Shown here piece after piece: positions 23,386-32,399 of a stretch of DNA of 43,923 nucleotides. Source of the DNA: JANXVY01 sp040080145. GTDB taxonomy: Bacteria > Pseudomonadota > Alphaproteobacteria > Rhizobiales > Hyphomicrobiaceae. The translations under genes were made by a program, and so were the position numbers. Below the pieces are notes generated by a model. It ran no database searches. It worked only from the letters and a program-made list of their open reading frames with translations, and was not told the DNA's origin. The DNA lies in contig JBEBJA010000013.1 of the NCBI GenBank assembly GCA_040080145.1, positions 1-43,923 on the forward strand, in the 5' to 3' direction. How positions within the stretch are numbered: position 1 is the stretch's first letter; every line of letters starts with the position of its first letter.

Positions 23386-25752
23386 TCAGGCTGCCTGCCG
23401 CCGTTGCTGGAACAAGGGAAGCCACCGCTCGGGATCAGTTCCGGCTTCGGCCATCGCCTGCTCCATCAGTTCGATGTAGGCCGTGCGTCCCGACAGGATC
23501 GCCAGTTCGGCATCGAACCCGCGCAGGTTCAGCTCTGCGACAACGCTGCTGTGGCCTTGGCGGATCAAGAACCGCCGGCTGTTGACGCCCATCTCGCGCT
23601 GGATCAGTGCGAACTCGCGGTCGGTCAGCTTCATACCGTCAACGTAGTCGGCACGGTCGCCACGCGCGTTGGCCATGAACACCTGCGTCGGACACTGTTC
23701 GATGATGGTGTGCGCCATCGGCGACAGGATCGCGTCGCGCGGCGATTGGGTCGCCAGGATCAAGAGGCCGTTCTTTTTGCGGATGGTTTTGAGCTGGTCC
23801 TGCACCATCGCCGCCATGTCGGGATCGGACAGCGCCTTCCAGAATTCGTCGATGACGACGACAATCCGCTCGCCGTTGATTTTCTCTTCGACCCGGTGGA
23901 ACAGGTACGCCATCAGCGGCTTGCGAATGTCGTCGCGCCGGTCGTCGAGGAATTCGGTCATGTCAAAGCCGACGAACCGGGCATCCAAACCGATGGCGTC
24001 GTGGTCGCAGTCAAAGACCCATCCGAGTGGTTGGCCCTGTTCCCACCGCAGCAGACCGCCGAACACGCGTGCGGCACCGCCGGCACCTGGCGACGCGTTG
24101 ATAAAGGACCGCAGGGCGCGGATGGAGCGTTCCGAAGCTGGTCGCTCCATCACGCTCGACACCGCGAACGCGACGTTGTTGCGCTCCTCGGGCGTCAGCG
24201 AGAGACCGGTCAGCTTTTCGACCCAATGGCAGAGGAACAATTCATTTGCAGCCGTTGCGGGCAGGGCCTTCAACGGCGCACAGCCTGTGGGTTTGCCCAT
24301 CTGGAAGGCGAGGTAGGTGCCGCCACACGCCCGGACGAACAGCTCCGCGCCGCGATCTTTGTCGAAGAAGATGATCCGGGGATTGTGCTTCTGGAGTTGC
24401 GACAGCAGGAAGTTGACCACGACGGTCTTGCCCGATCCGCTGGGACCGCACACGAAGGTGTTGCCGAGATCGGCGACGTGAAAATTAAAGTGATATGCGC
24501 CGCCGCCGGAGGTCTTGAACAAGGCGACCGCCGGACCCCACACGTTGCCGTCGATCTGGCCATGCGGGAAGCCATGGAGCGGACTCAAGGCCGCAAAGTT
24601 GCGCGACGTGATCGACGCCGATCGCGGCCGGAATTTGAAGTTGCCAGGCAACTGCGCATACCACGCCGCCTCCAGCCCCAGGTCCTCGCGAACGACGACC
24701 GCGCCGCCGTTCGTCAACGCCCCACGGGCCATGTTCACACAGTCGTTCAAGGCCGCCATCGTCGGGGCAAAGACCGCCATCGACAGATGATGCTCGCCGA
24801 GCACGAAGTCGTTGCCTTCTAGCTGGTCCACGGCCTCCGTCAGCTGGGTCGCCTGACTGCTGGCGCGGTCGGACGCGCTGACGAGCTGGTTCTGTTTGCG
24901 CGACATGATCTCGGTCGCTGTCGCCTTGGCGTAAAAGCGGAACGATTGCACCAGAGTAAGTTCGAACGGCAACGTCAACGCGTCGGCGAGCATCGTCGGG
25001 CGCGTGCGTGCGGGGTATTCCCGCAGTGCCAGAACGGCGCCGAATTGAGTGTGCGCCGCGCCGCGTACTTCGATTGTTTCGCGGCCGATGATCACCCGGT
25101 CGGTGTAAACCGCGCCGGTGACCGAGCCTTGCGTCAGCGGGATGCGTGTTTCGAGCCCGCCGAGGACTTGATGCAGGACGCCCGAGGGTTCGGAGAACAG
25201 CACATCATCGCTTTCGATGAGGCCAAGCTGTCGTGCCCCGAGATGGCGGAGGCCTTCGATCACGAGCGCCGCCGTGTCGGTCAGGCGCTTGATGGCGTCC
25301 GGATCGACCTCGGTTCCGGCCTTGCGCGCTTTGCTCAGGGTGCCTGGCGAGAAGCCCACCGGCATGTGGACGAGCGCGAGCACCAAGCGGTTGGCGAACA
25401 GTTCCTGGCCAATCATGTGGTCGCGATATTTGGTGTCGAGGGCACGGGCGAATTCACTGCTGAAGTCGCCGTTCGGATATGTGAACGACCGCCGCCGCAA
25501 TAAGATCGACCACAGGCCCAGCCGCTCGTCGGCGATGTTGCGCCACAGGGTATTGAGATCGGCATGATGGGCGTTGACGTCCCGGACATCGGCGGTCTCG
25601 AACGCGAAGCCATCGACCTCGACCATGGTCATCAGCGCGCCGGTGGAGAGGGCAATGACGCCGGGCGTGACATGACGCAAGTAGGGAATGAACATCGACG
25701 CTGAGTTCTCGCGCGATGCGATTCCACCCAGGTTTGCAGCGTAGTTTGCCAT
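23386..25752 (-). CDS. virB4: T4SS ATPase VirB4
   Basis: The product has 788 aa, normal length. VirB4 is the largest T4SS ATPase, at the inner membrane. Its N-terminal CagE/TrbE/VirB domain begins MANYAANLGGIASREN and includes LYFEPS-like context. Walker A is GPSGSGKTV at about 435-443; Walker B is IVVVIDEFWKAL near 635, followed by the conserved LATQSPRDA. The ATG at 25752 has AAGGA 8 bases upstream and follows virB3 by 4 bases. Confidence 0.97.
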   Translation of the reverse strand: MANYAANLGGIASRENSASMFIPYLRHVTPGVIALSTGALMTMVEVDGFAFETADVRDVNAHHADLNTLWRNIADERLGLWSILLRRRSFTYPNGDFSSEFARALDTKYRDHMIGQELFANRLVLALVHMPVGFSPGTLSKARKAGTEVDPDAIKRLTDTAALVIEGLRHLGARQLGLIESDDVLFSEPSGVLHQVLGGLETRIPLTQGSVTGAVYTDRVIIGRETIEVRGAAHTQFGAVLALREYPARTRPTMLADALTLPFELTLVQSFRFYAKATATEIMSRKQNQLVSASDRASSQATQLTEAVDQLEGNDFVLGEHHLSMAVFAPTMAALNDCVNMARGALTNGGAVVVREDLGLEAAWYAQLPGNFKFRPRSASITSRNFAALSPLHGFPHGQIDGNVWGPAVALFKTSGGGAYHFNFHVADLGNTFVCGPSGSGKTVVVNFLLSQLQKHNPRIIFFDKDRGAELFVRACGGTYLAFQMGKPTGCAPLKALPATAANELFLCHWVEKLTGLSLTPEERNNVAFAVSSVMERPASERSIRALRSFINASPGAGGAARVFGGLLRWEQGQPLGWVFDCDHDAIGLDARFVGFDMTEFLDDRRDDIRKPLMAYLFHRVEEKINGERIVVVIDEFWKALSDPDMAAMVQDQLKTIRKKNGLLILATQSPRDAILSPMAHTIIEQCPTQVFMANARGDRADYVDGMKLTDREFALIQREMGVNSRRFLIRQGHSSVVAELNLRGFDAELAILSGRTAYIELMEQAMAEAGTDPERWLPLFQQRRQAA

Positions 25753-25756
25753 GCGA

Positions 25757-26077
25757 TCAATCCTTGTCAGAATACGTGCGGCCCAGCGGCAGCGGGGTCA
25801 GCGTCGAACCGCCCCAGAAGCTGGTGGTCCGGCACCGGGCACGGGTCTCGACCCATGCGGTGAGGATGCGAAAGGCGTTGTGGTCGTAGCGAATGATCTG
25901 ACTGAAGATGCCATGCACGACGGCCCCTCCCAGCAACGCTAACGGGGAGGACGACAGAATGAACGCGATCATCGTGACCATGCCGTTCAGCGCCATCGCT
26001 TCCATCGTGACGCCGGCAAACATCGCCGGACGGGTGCACGCCAGAAACAGCGGATCTTCAGTCAGATCAGCCTCCAT
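25757..26077 (-). CDS. virB3: T4SS protein VirB3
   Basis: The product has 106 aa. The start LTEDPLFLACTRPAMFAGVT is the VirB3 signature (short cytoplasmic stretch with PLF..LTRPAM), then one or two membrane helices (about 27-62). It assembles with VirB4 at the inner membrane. Spacing is 3 bases from virB2 and 4 bases to virB4. Confidence 0.94.
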   Translation of the reverse strand: MEADLTEDPLFLACTRPAMFAGVTMEAMALNGMVTMIAFILSSSPLALLGGAVVHGIFSQIIRYDHNAFRILTAWVETRARCRTTSFWGGSTLTPLPLGRTYSDKD

Positions 26078-26080
26078 GGC

Positions 26081-26371
26081 TCAGCCCCCCGACAAGGTCG
26101 TTGCGAGCGAGGCTGCTCCAAAGAAGATGCCGATGCCGATGATGCAGGCGCCGGCCGTGCGCATCTCCATCTGGCCGAACATCCACGCCGCGCCGATCGC
26201 CATGATCGCCAACGTCGCGACCGCTTTGCCGATGCCGCCGGTCAGCAGGGCGATAATCGATTCCAGCACGGCTTGAACGCCAGCCCCTGCCGCGAGTGCG
26301 GGTTCGGCCATCGCCAAGGCGCAGATCATCATTCCGGCCGCGCTGAGCGCGCGCCGATTCCAATTGGTCAT
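26081..26371 (-). CDS. virB2: T4SS major pilin VirB2
   Basis: The product has 96 aa. A long signal peptide (about 1-28, ending EPALAAG) is followed by two hydrophobic helices (about 38-60 and 66-92) joined by a short loop, the VirB2/TrbC pilin layout. After cleavage the subunit polymerises into the conjugative pilus. It lies 11 bases downstream of virB1 and 3 bases upstream of virB3. Confidence 0.94.
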   Translation of the reverse strand: MTNWNRRALSAAGMMICALAMAEPALAAGAGVQAVLESIIALLTGGIGKAVATLAIMAIGAAWMFGQMEMRTAGACIIGIGIFFGAASLATTLSGG

Positions 26372-26382
26372 GTCGTCGTTTC

Positions 26383-27078
26383 CTATTGTTTGCTGAAAAC
26401 CATCATGCCAGCCGGTCTTTCACCGCCGTACACATTCCAACTCGGTTCACTAACGGTCTCCGCCGGAACGGATCGACCCAACGTACTCGCACTTAACTCA
26501 ACGCGGTGAGGCGCGGTGGTTCGCAACTCGGTGGGTGAAGGCACGACAGGTGCTTCTCCTGGCACCTCGGGTTTGACCGTTCCGGTCCCGGCTTTGATTG
26601 CAAGCCGGGGTAACTCGGTCTGCAATCTCTGCTTCTCGGCCAAGACACGGACTGCAAAAGATTCAGGGGTTCCTTTGCGCGCCAGTGAGCGGACAGCATA
26701 GACGCGAAGCATATGACGCTCAGCGCTCGACGGGTTCAGGCCCATTTTCTCAGCCGCCTTCGAGATCCCATCGAGAATGCGCCCCGCCACCGCGAGATTC
26801 GAACAGGCGTCAAGCGCCTCGACGTAACTGAGGCCCTCGGACGGCAACGACCGCGCGTCGAGCCCCATCAGTCCGATTGCCACATCGTTCCCCGAATCAA
26901 GCTGCCCGACGACGAAGGCAACGCCGATGCCCGCCGAGACCGGGACATCCTTCGTCGTGGCCGAATACGCCGACAGAGGTTGCAGGCCGCTTTCGACGCT
27001 TGCTATCGCCGCTAAGAGGGCAGGGGAGATCGACGGCGCGCACTGCGCCGTCAGGTCAATAAAGAGGGCCACTTTCAT
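26383..27078 (-). CDS. virB1: VirB1-like lytic transglycosylase
   Basis: The product has 231 aa. This is a soluble lytic transglycosylase-type domain that opens peptidoglycan locally for the T4SS. The catalytic Glu is in AIASVESGLQPLSAY (Glu29), followed by GLMGLDARSLPSEGL in place of the common GLMQ motif, and AVAGRILDGISKAAEK. No clear signal peptide is present, as in some VirB1 relatives. From about 165 the tail is Pro/Thr-rich and unstructured. The ATG at 27078 sits 6 bases after the TrbM-like stop, suggesting coupling. Confidence 0.88.
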   Translation of the reverse strand: MKVALFIDLTAQCAPSISPALLAAIASVESGLQPLSAYSATTKDVPVSAGIGVAFVVGQLDSGNDVAIGLMGLDARSLPSEGLSYVEALDACSNLAVAGRILDGISKAAEKMGLNPSSAERHMLRVYAVRSLARKGTPESFAVRVLAEKQRLQTELPRLAIKAGTGTVKPEVPGEAPVVPSPTELRTTAPHRVELSASTLGRSVPAETVSEPSWNVYGGERPAGMMVFSKQ

Positions 27079-27083
27079 GCCCC

Positions 27084-27377
27084 TCAAAAATTGATGGTCT
27101 GACGGACACCATTGGCGTCGGTGTATTGAATGAAGCGTTGATACGAGCGCCGGCCCCGGCCGATCGCCATCTCACCGATGCCAGCCGAGCAGTCTGGCGC
27201 GCCGCCACCTGACGCGACCGACCGGATGAAATCCTGGACCGGCGGCACGCATTCCGCCACCGCTGCCCAGCCTGCGGGATTGAGCAAGCACAACACCACG
27301 GTACAACCCGCATCGCTTGCGTTCGCCGGTATCCCAAACGTCGTCATCGCTGCTATAGCAGCTAACAGTGCTCGCAT
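27084..27377 (-). CDS. TrbM/KikA-like conjugal transfer protein
   Basis: The product has 97 aa. A signal peptide (about 1-21) is followed by a Cys-rich periplasmic domain: CTVVLCLLNPAGWAAVAECV, then PPVQDFIRSVASGG and a late Cys. The CTVxLCLxNPxGW...ECVPPV pattern is that of TrbM-like proteins of conjugative systems, whose exact role is unclear. It heads the virB operon; GAGG lies 6 bases before the ATG at 27377. Confidence 0.8.
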   Translation of the reverse strand: MRALLAAIAAMTTFGIPANASDAGCTVVLCLLNPAGWAAVAECVPPVQDFIRSVASGGGAPDCSAGIGEMAIGRGRRSYQRFIQYTDANGVRQTINF

Positions 27378-27449
27378 TTGCGCCCTCGTTTTTGAAGTAC
27401 ACTCACGACCGACGCGAACAACTAAACTGACCGTATCAGAGCAGTATAG
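27378..27449. promoter_or_regulatory. Divergent promoter region of the virB operon and its putative regulator
   Basis: Only 72 bases separate the two divergent starts, so the promoters must overlap or face each other. GCAGTATAG (27441-27449) abuts the regulator ATG, so it may serve as an operator or a leaderless-transcript start. The same octamer GCAGTATA occurs upstream of traC and fic. No confident -35/-10 pair could be assigned. Confidence 0.5.
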
Positions 27450-27824
27450 ATGAAATCAACCCCACCCCTCCAGTTCCAAGACCTGTGCTATTTTTCCTCG
27501 ACGGCCATCAAAATCATTACCGCGAGCAAGTCGTCGGCGGAGACGCCGCAGTCGTCGCAGTTCCAGCAGGCGCTGCTGTTCTGGCTGTTCATGCTCGACA
27601 TCCAGAAGATGCCGATGACGACGACAAACATACGCGAAATCAGCAAGGTAGACCGGAATTCGCTCGGCAGAACGCTGGCCCAGCTGGAAGAAAAGGGGCT
27701 GGTCAAGAAGGAGCAAATCAACACCACGACGGGCAAAGGTGCGACCTGGCTCTACACGTTCGAGGACGCATTCTTGCGCAAAGTCTGGGTGATGAAAGCG
27801 ACCGCGAACGGCATCGAACCGTAG
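27450..27824 (+). CDS. Winged-helix (MarR-like) transcriptional regulator
   Basis: The product has 124 aa. Residues about 40-115 form a winged helix: a first helix (QFQQALLFWLFMLDI), MTTTNIREISKVDRNSLGRT as helix-turn-helix, AQLEEKGLVKKEQI as the end of the recognition region, and a wing (NTTTGKGATWLYTF). This is the MarR-like layout. Divergent transcription from the virB operon across 72 bases makes control of conjugation the obvious job, by inference. The protein is short at the N-terminus for MarR and lacks the usual long dimerisation helices. Confidence 0.75.
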   Translation: MKSTPPLQFQDLCYFSSTAIKIITASKSSAETPQSSQFQQALLFWLFMLDIQKMPMTTTNIREISKVDRNSLGRTLAQLEEKGLVKKEQINTTTGKGATWLYTFEDAFLRKVWVMKATANGIEP

Positions 27825-27995
27825 TTTTGGCCCTACTTTTCCGCTTATTTCGGAGCACTTATGCACAGAAATCGTCAACCACAGATACGGTGACCTACAT
27901 CGAGACCGTATCGAGGCTGCTTGTCTTTGTATCAGCGCGTTTGGGCGATCACTGCCGTCGTGCATGCATCGAAAGCTTTCGACGGGGAGGGGTTA

Positions 27996-28937
27996 TCAAA
28001 GCCCTATTGCGGAGCACGTCGCTTCCGCTTCAATCTGGTCGTCGGTGGTGTTCGGCAACGCGGACCATTCGCGAATGGAAAACCCGAGGCCTGAGGCGTT
28101 CGTGGCCTCGATGGTGGCTGTTCGACTGAATCGTCCGCCGGTCTGGGTCACGACATCCACACTGATTGCATGCGTCCGGGACCGTGCTCCGCTGGCCATC
28201 CCGGCGCTATCGGCAAGACGTAAGCGCTCCGCCTCGCTGCCATCCGCACGACCTGATAGCGCGCGTAGTAACTCGGGCGGCGCAACGTGCAGGTCAAGCG
28301 CCGGCGAACGCGAGTGGACCGTAACGAGCCCGCGCAGGCGGGCCAACAGGTCGGGCCGCATTCCGAGCACCTGGTCGAGTTCCTCGACTGTCTCGAACGG
28401 CGCATTTTTGGGACCATAACCGCGTCCGGCGGAATTATACTCTCGTGCCTCCGCACCTTGCGCTGAAACATCGTCGTCAATGTCGCGAAAGTCGCCAATC
28501 GCCGTCGCAATCGCTTCAGCCGATGCGGCAGGCTCACCAACGCCGGTGATGATCCGCGCCAAGAGTTCGACAGGTGCCGTGTTCAAATCAATCAATCCAG
28601 CTACGTCCGTGACTGCAATTCTAACAGACGCCCCGTCCATCAAGCACTGAATGCTCGGGCCGTTTGCCGCCACAAGTGTGCCCGGCAAGCCTGCGACTTG
28701 CTCCGTCAGCCGGGCAGCCAGCGCGAGCACCACCCCGTCGGCAACCATCTCGGCCTGGGTCCGAGCGCGCAAGTTTGATTTCGCCTGAATATCGAGCCGG
28801 ACGGCCTGGCTGAGCGTCAGCACGATGACTGCCAGCAGCGCCAAAAACCACAGCACAGCGATCAACACGAACCCGTGGTCACGGTCACTGCCCGGCGCCC
28901 CATCGTCAGCGCAAGATTCGGTTGATGTCGCGCTCAT
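27996..28937 (-). CDS. gspK: T2SS minor pseudopilin GspK
   Basis: The product has 313 aa. The N-terminus carries a prepilin-like segment (DHGFVLIAVLWFLALLAVIV, about 20-40), followed by the large GspK domain with GLIDLNTAPVELLARIITG (SAM-like fold) and FETVEELDQVLGMRPDLLARL. GspK caps the pseudopilus with GspI and GspJ. The ATG at 28937 lies 32 bases inside the end of gspD, so the two are coupled. It ends the left arm of the locus. Confidence 0.93.
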   Translation of the reverse strand: MSATSTESCADDGAPGSDRDHGFVLIAVLWFLALLAVIVLTLSQAVRLDIQAKSNLRARTQAEMVADGVVLALAARLTEQVAGLPGTLVAANGPSIQCLMDGASVRIAVTDVAGLIDLNTAPVELLARIITGVGEPAASAEAIATAIGDFRDIDDDVSAQGAEAREYNSAGRGYGPKNAPFETVEELDQVLGMRPDLLARLRGLVTVHSRSPALDLHVAPPELLRALSGRADGSEAERLRLADSAGMASGARSRTHAISVDVVTQTGGRFSRTATIEATNASGLGFSIREWSALPNTTDDQIEAEATCSAIGL

Positions 28938-31188
28938 AATGGCGATTCCCCCGCGTCGGTTGCAGCGGCTCTAGAGCGATCCGCGACCGGAATTCCTCTG
29001 TCACGCGCGCCGCCTCGCCATCGTCACGCACAACCTGCGGCCGGATGAAGATGACGAGTTCGGTGCGCTTGATGTCGTTCGATTTGGTCCCAAAGGCCGG
29101 GCCGATGATGGGAATATTTCCAAGAATTGGCACCTGAGTCTTGGTCACGCTATCGTTTTGCTGAATGAGCCCGCCGAGGGCCAGCGCTTCGCCGTCGCGC
29201 ACCGTGATCGTGGTGCGGATCCGCCGTTGCTGGATGGTCGGTGAGTCGATCCCCGACGACGTCGTCTTTGCAACCGAGCTGACCTCCTGCTCAATATCGA
29301 GTACGACGCGCCCGCTGTCGTTCACCCGCGGCGTCACCGACAAAATGACGCCGGTATCCTTCATTGTGATGGTATTGACCGCCGGGGCACCGGTAGCGAT
29401 GACGCTTTGTGCTGTCTGGGTGACAATCGGAACCTGATCCCCGATCTGCAACGTGGCCTTTTTGTTGTCCATCACCATGAGCGAAGGGGCTGAGACCACA
29501 TTGACCTTGGTAATGGCCGACATGGCATCAAGCGCGAACTTCAAGTTTTTGGTTGAAAAGAAGTAGGAAAAGCCCGGGAATGAAGACGCGATTGCACCAT
29601 TGGCCGCGTCGCTGAACGAAAAGATGCTCGGGTTTTTTTCGACATACCACTTGAGACCGAACTTCAATTCGTCATTGAGCGTGATCTCGGCAATGACCGC
29701 CTCCAGCATGACCTGCGTCGGCTGACGGTCCAACCGTTGGAGGATAGTGAGAATGCGCTGGTATTCTTTTGGGGTCGCCTGAATGACGAGTGCGTTGTCC
29801 TGCTCGTCGGCAACGACTTTGGTCCCGCCCGCCTCGAAAGACGGTGCAGTCGAATGGCCGTGGTTAGCGCTTGATCCACCTGAGCTATTAGAGAAACCTT
29901 GCGAGGCCGAGGAGTTCAAAAACGAGCGGGCAGCGCTGGTATTGTCGCCTGCTGCGGTTCCCAACAGCGCTGACGAGCCCGTGGCCGTGGAAGAATGACG
30001 TCCGTCTTCGGCAGGTGCCGTGGTCGCGGTTGCTTCAAAGCGAGGAGCAACCGCGCCTGCGGCATCAGACGGGCGCCGCTCGCCAACCGTCAGCACACGC
30101 TGAAGCAGGCTGGCTAATTCCGCCGCCTGCCGGTTCTGAATCTTGTAGACGAACAATTGTTGCTCGCCCTGTTGCGCTGCCTTGTCGAGCTTATCGATCC
30201 ATCCCTTGGCTTTGGCGATCTGATCTGGTTTTGAGGAAATGACCAGCACGGATCCAAGCCGGCGATTGGGAATGAATCGGACAACGCCCTTCATCGGACC
30301 CTCTTTATCAAGGCCAAAAATGGTTTCCAATTCACTGGAAATGGCCTCGGGGTCGGATGTCTTCACAGGATAGAGCGCAAACGACATCCCTTTCATATAG
30401 TCGACGTCAAAGATTTGGACGAGATTATTGATGTTGGCGAGTTCCGATTGTGTACCCGATACCACCATCAGATTGCGTGCCGGATCAATTCGCGCGACGG
30501 CACCCGCCGGCACAATGGGCTCTAATACGCGCTTCATGTCGGCGACGCCGATATGGCGAATGGGGATGATCTGGTTCTGGATCCCCGGTGAATCGGAGTT
30601 GCGGCGGGTGGCCATCGGCACGCCACTCTGGGCCACGCCGGTCGAAGGAACGATCTTGTAGAATCCGCCGCTATTGACAATTGCTAGTCCGCTTGTGCGC
30701 AACGCGACTTCGAAAGCCTCAATGAGCCCGTCGACGGGTACGGGCGCTGAGGTCTGTAGTGTCACGTTCCCCGCCGCCTTGTCGGCGATGGTGTAGTTGA
30801 GCTTTAGGATGTCGCCCAGCACGATCTTGGCCGCCTGCTGTACTGGAACGTTCAACAAGTTGAGCGTAATTCCGTCCTGGCCCGAGGCGGTTTTGGCTGG
30901 CTCGAACGATCCAGCATTTGTGAACTGGCCGGTCCCGCGAGCCACCGTTTCCTTGACCGGCGCCAGGCCGTTTTTGGGCGCGCCAGCGAGCAAGCCGCTT
31001 TGCGGATCGGCACCACGAGTGGCGACCGTCCCAGCACTATCCCTGTGGGCACCATCCTTGTAGCCACTCTGCGCAGCCGGCGGCAGCAGGTCCTTACCGG
31101 CAGAGTCGTGTAAGCCATGCCCTTCGCACCCGCCCGCAGCCAGGATCGCTGCAAACAGCAGCCCCTTCAAAACTCTTGAGGAACGCAC
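28906..31188 (-). CDS. gspD: T2SS outer-membrane secretin GspD
   Basis: The product has 760 aa. It begins with a lipoprotein-type signal (lipobox AAGGC, about residue 18-22). An N0-like domain (ITLNLLNVPVQQAAKIVLGD, about 105) and N1-N3 domains follow, with an Ala/Ser/Gly-rich insert at about 400-450. The secretin core at the C-terminus has ALGGLIQQNDSVTKTQVPIL, GNIPIIGPAF and ELVIFIRPQVVRD. It forms the gated 12-15-mer pore. A lipidated secretin may reach the outer membrane without a separate pilotin. Confidence 0.96.
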   Translation of the reverse strand: MRSSRVLKGLLFAAILAAGGCEGHGLHDSAGKDLLPPAAQSGYKDGAHRDSAGTVATRGADPQSGLLAGAPKNGLAPVKETVARGTGQFTNAGSFEPAKTASGQDGITLNLLNVPVQQAAKIVLGDILKLNYTIADKAAGNVTLQTSAPVPVDGLIEAFEVALRTSGLAIVNSGGFYKIVPSTGVAQSGVPMATRRNSDSPGIQNQIIPIRHIGVADMKRVLEPIVPAGAVARIDPARNLMVVSGTQSELANINNLVQIFDVDYMKGMSFALYPVKTSDPEAISSELETIFGLDKEGPMKGVVRFIPNRRLGSVLVISSKPDQIAKAKGWIDKLDKAAQQGEQQLFVYKIQNRQAAELASLLQRVLTVGERRPSDAAGAVAPRFEATATTAPAEDGRHSSTATGSSALLGTAAGDNTSAARSFLNSSASQGFSNSSGGSSANHGHSTAPSFEAGGTKVVADEQDNALVIQATPKEYQRILTILQRLDRQPTQVMLEAVIAEITLNDELKFGLKWYVEKNPSIFSFSDAANGAIASSFPGFSYFFSTKNLKFALDAMSAITKVNVVSAPSLMVMDNKKATLQIGDQVPIVTQTAQSVIATGAPAVNTITMKDTGVILSVTPRVNDSGRVVLDIEQEVSSVAKTTSSGIDSPTIQQRRIRTTITVRDGEALALGGLIQQNDSVTKTQVPILGNIPIIGPAFGTKSNDIKRTELVIFIRPQVVRDDGEAARVTEEFRSRIALEPLQPTRGNRHYERDINRILR

Positions 31189-31272
31189 TACAAATACCCC
31201 CGTGCCGGCTGCTACTCTTACAAAACGCTCCAGCTCGTTACTTGCTACCCTGTTGATAACCCCTTGGTCAAA

Positions 31273-31791
31273 TCACGGTTTTTCAGAATAAAGAGCAATA
31301 GACGACGACGTTGGACCATTGCTGAGCTTGACGGTGTTCCGCTCGATGACGGAGATCGTCCAGCCTTCCACCGTGTCGCCCACTCCAAACCACGCTATTC
31401 CACCCGGTGAGGCTTCGATGAGCGCTTTTCTCACACCACCTGCGATTAGCACGCCATGAAACTTCATCCGCTCGATGGGAACGGCAGGCCGGATAGGTGC
31501 GCTTGGCGGCGGCAGCAGCGCCGGGGCTGCCGCGACTTTGACCTGAGGGGCCGGATACCGCCGGCCAGGGAAAAAGATCGGCCGGGCTAGCGTTTGGGTA
31601 AAAGCCGTCGATTGAACCCGGTTCCCGCTGACGTCCGGTTCATGACCAGGATTGCCCCCACCAAGTTCCCCTGCCGGGGTGCCGCTCTCAACCGGCGGAA
31701 TGTCGATCGCCGGTGGTGCCGTTCTCCACTGCAACGCGGCCCAGCCGGCAAGCACGAAAATCAGCAGAATTTGTAGCGCCAGCCGGATCAT
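31273..31791 (-). CDS. T2SS inner-membrane protein, GspC/GspN-like
   Basis: The product has 172 aa starting MIRLALQILLIFVLAGWAAL at 31791, coupled to the gspM stop (ATGA). One N-terminal membrane helix is followed by a Pro-rich stretch, the TLARPIFFPGRRYP motif common in GspN/GspC-like proteins, and a C-terminal HR-type beta domain (about 110-172: MKFHGVLIAGGVRKALIEAS, TVEGWTISVIERNTVKLSNG). GspC links the inner-membrane platform to the secretin through its HR domain; position next to gspD supports that role. Whether it should be called C or N is uncertain. Confidence 0.8.
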   Translation of the reverse strand: MIRLALQILLIFVLAGWAALQWRTAPPAIDIPPVESGTPAGELGGGNPGHEPDVSGNRVQSTAFTQTLARPIFFPGRRYPAPQVKVAAAPALLPPPSAPIRPAVPIERMKFHGVLIAGGVRKALIEASPGGIAWFGVGDTVEGWTISVIERNTVKLSNGPTSSSIALYSEKP

Positions 31792-32399
31792 TTGGGGCTT
31801 CCTGATGGCATGAACTCGGTCGACGGCCACTGCGCGCCGTAGACATCCAGATCGGCAAACATCGTCGCCGCTTCCCCCGGCGCGTCCTCGACCGCGCCGC
31901 GCCGCTCTTCCATTCGCATCTGAACGCGATCTAAAAAGAGGTACGGCGTGGCATCCTCAATCGTAAAAATGATGGCATGAATGCCCTTCATCGTTCCACG
32001 GATCTGTAAACGGGCCCCAGTATACGATTGCTGATCGATGACTTTGATGGGCAAAGCACGCGCACTATCCAGTTCCGCATTTTGGCCAACGACGATTGCG
32101 CGAAGACGAGTCTGCAGGTCGGCGATAATCAAGGGAACATCGGCTCCCTGGAGGAAATCTCCGCCGAGCGTCTTGATGTCTGCGCTCGCAAGCGCTGGAT
32201 TGGTTTTGGCATTCCCCTGTGCGATTGAGGCCCGGTGTCGCCCAACCGATTTTGCAGTGTCCTCGACTTCAGTTTGAAGCGACTGCCGCCACAATGCGAG
32301 CGGAGCGACTACGCCAAGCCCTAGCGCCGTCAGAATGACTGCGGGCACCGCGATGGCGAGCCCCCGGCTCAGCCATGAACCTAGCTGGATAACCATCAT
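31788..32399 (-). CDS. gspM: T2SS platform protein GspM
   Basis: The product has 203 aa. One membrane helix (about 12-34) is followed by a coiled-coil-like stretch (about 35-60) and a ferredoxin-like domain (about 85-190: ADLQTRLRAIVVGQNAELDS, FTIEDATPYLFLDRVQMRME), typical of GspM of the PilO-like type. It dimerises with GspL in the inner-membrane platform. ATGA overlaps join it to gspL upstream and the GspC/N-like gene downstream. Confidence 0.85.
   Translation of the reverse strand: MMVIQLGSWLSRGLAIAVPAVILTALGLGVVAPLALWRQSLQTEVEDTAKSVGRHRASIAQGNAKTNPALASADIKTLGGDFLQGADVPLIIADLQTRLRAIVVGQNAELDSARALPIKVIDQQSYTGARLQIRGTMKGIHAIIFTIEDATPYLFLDRVQMRMEERRGAVEDAPGEAATMFADLDVYGAQWPSTEFMPSGSPK

Noticed and set aside
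23365..24822. 485-codon plus-strand frame
   Set aside because: Antisense to virB4, whose motifs are intact; a GC-rich shadow.
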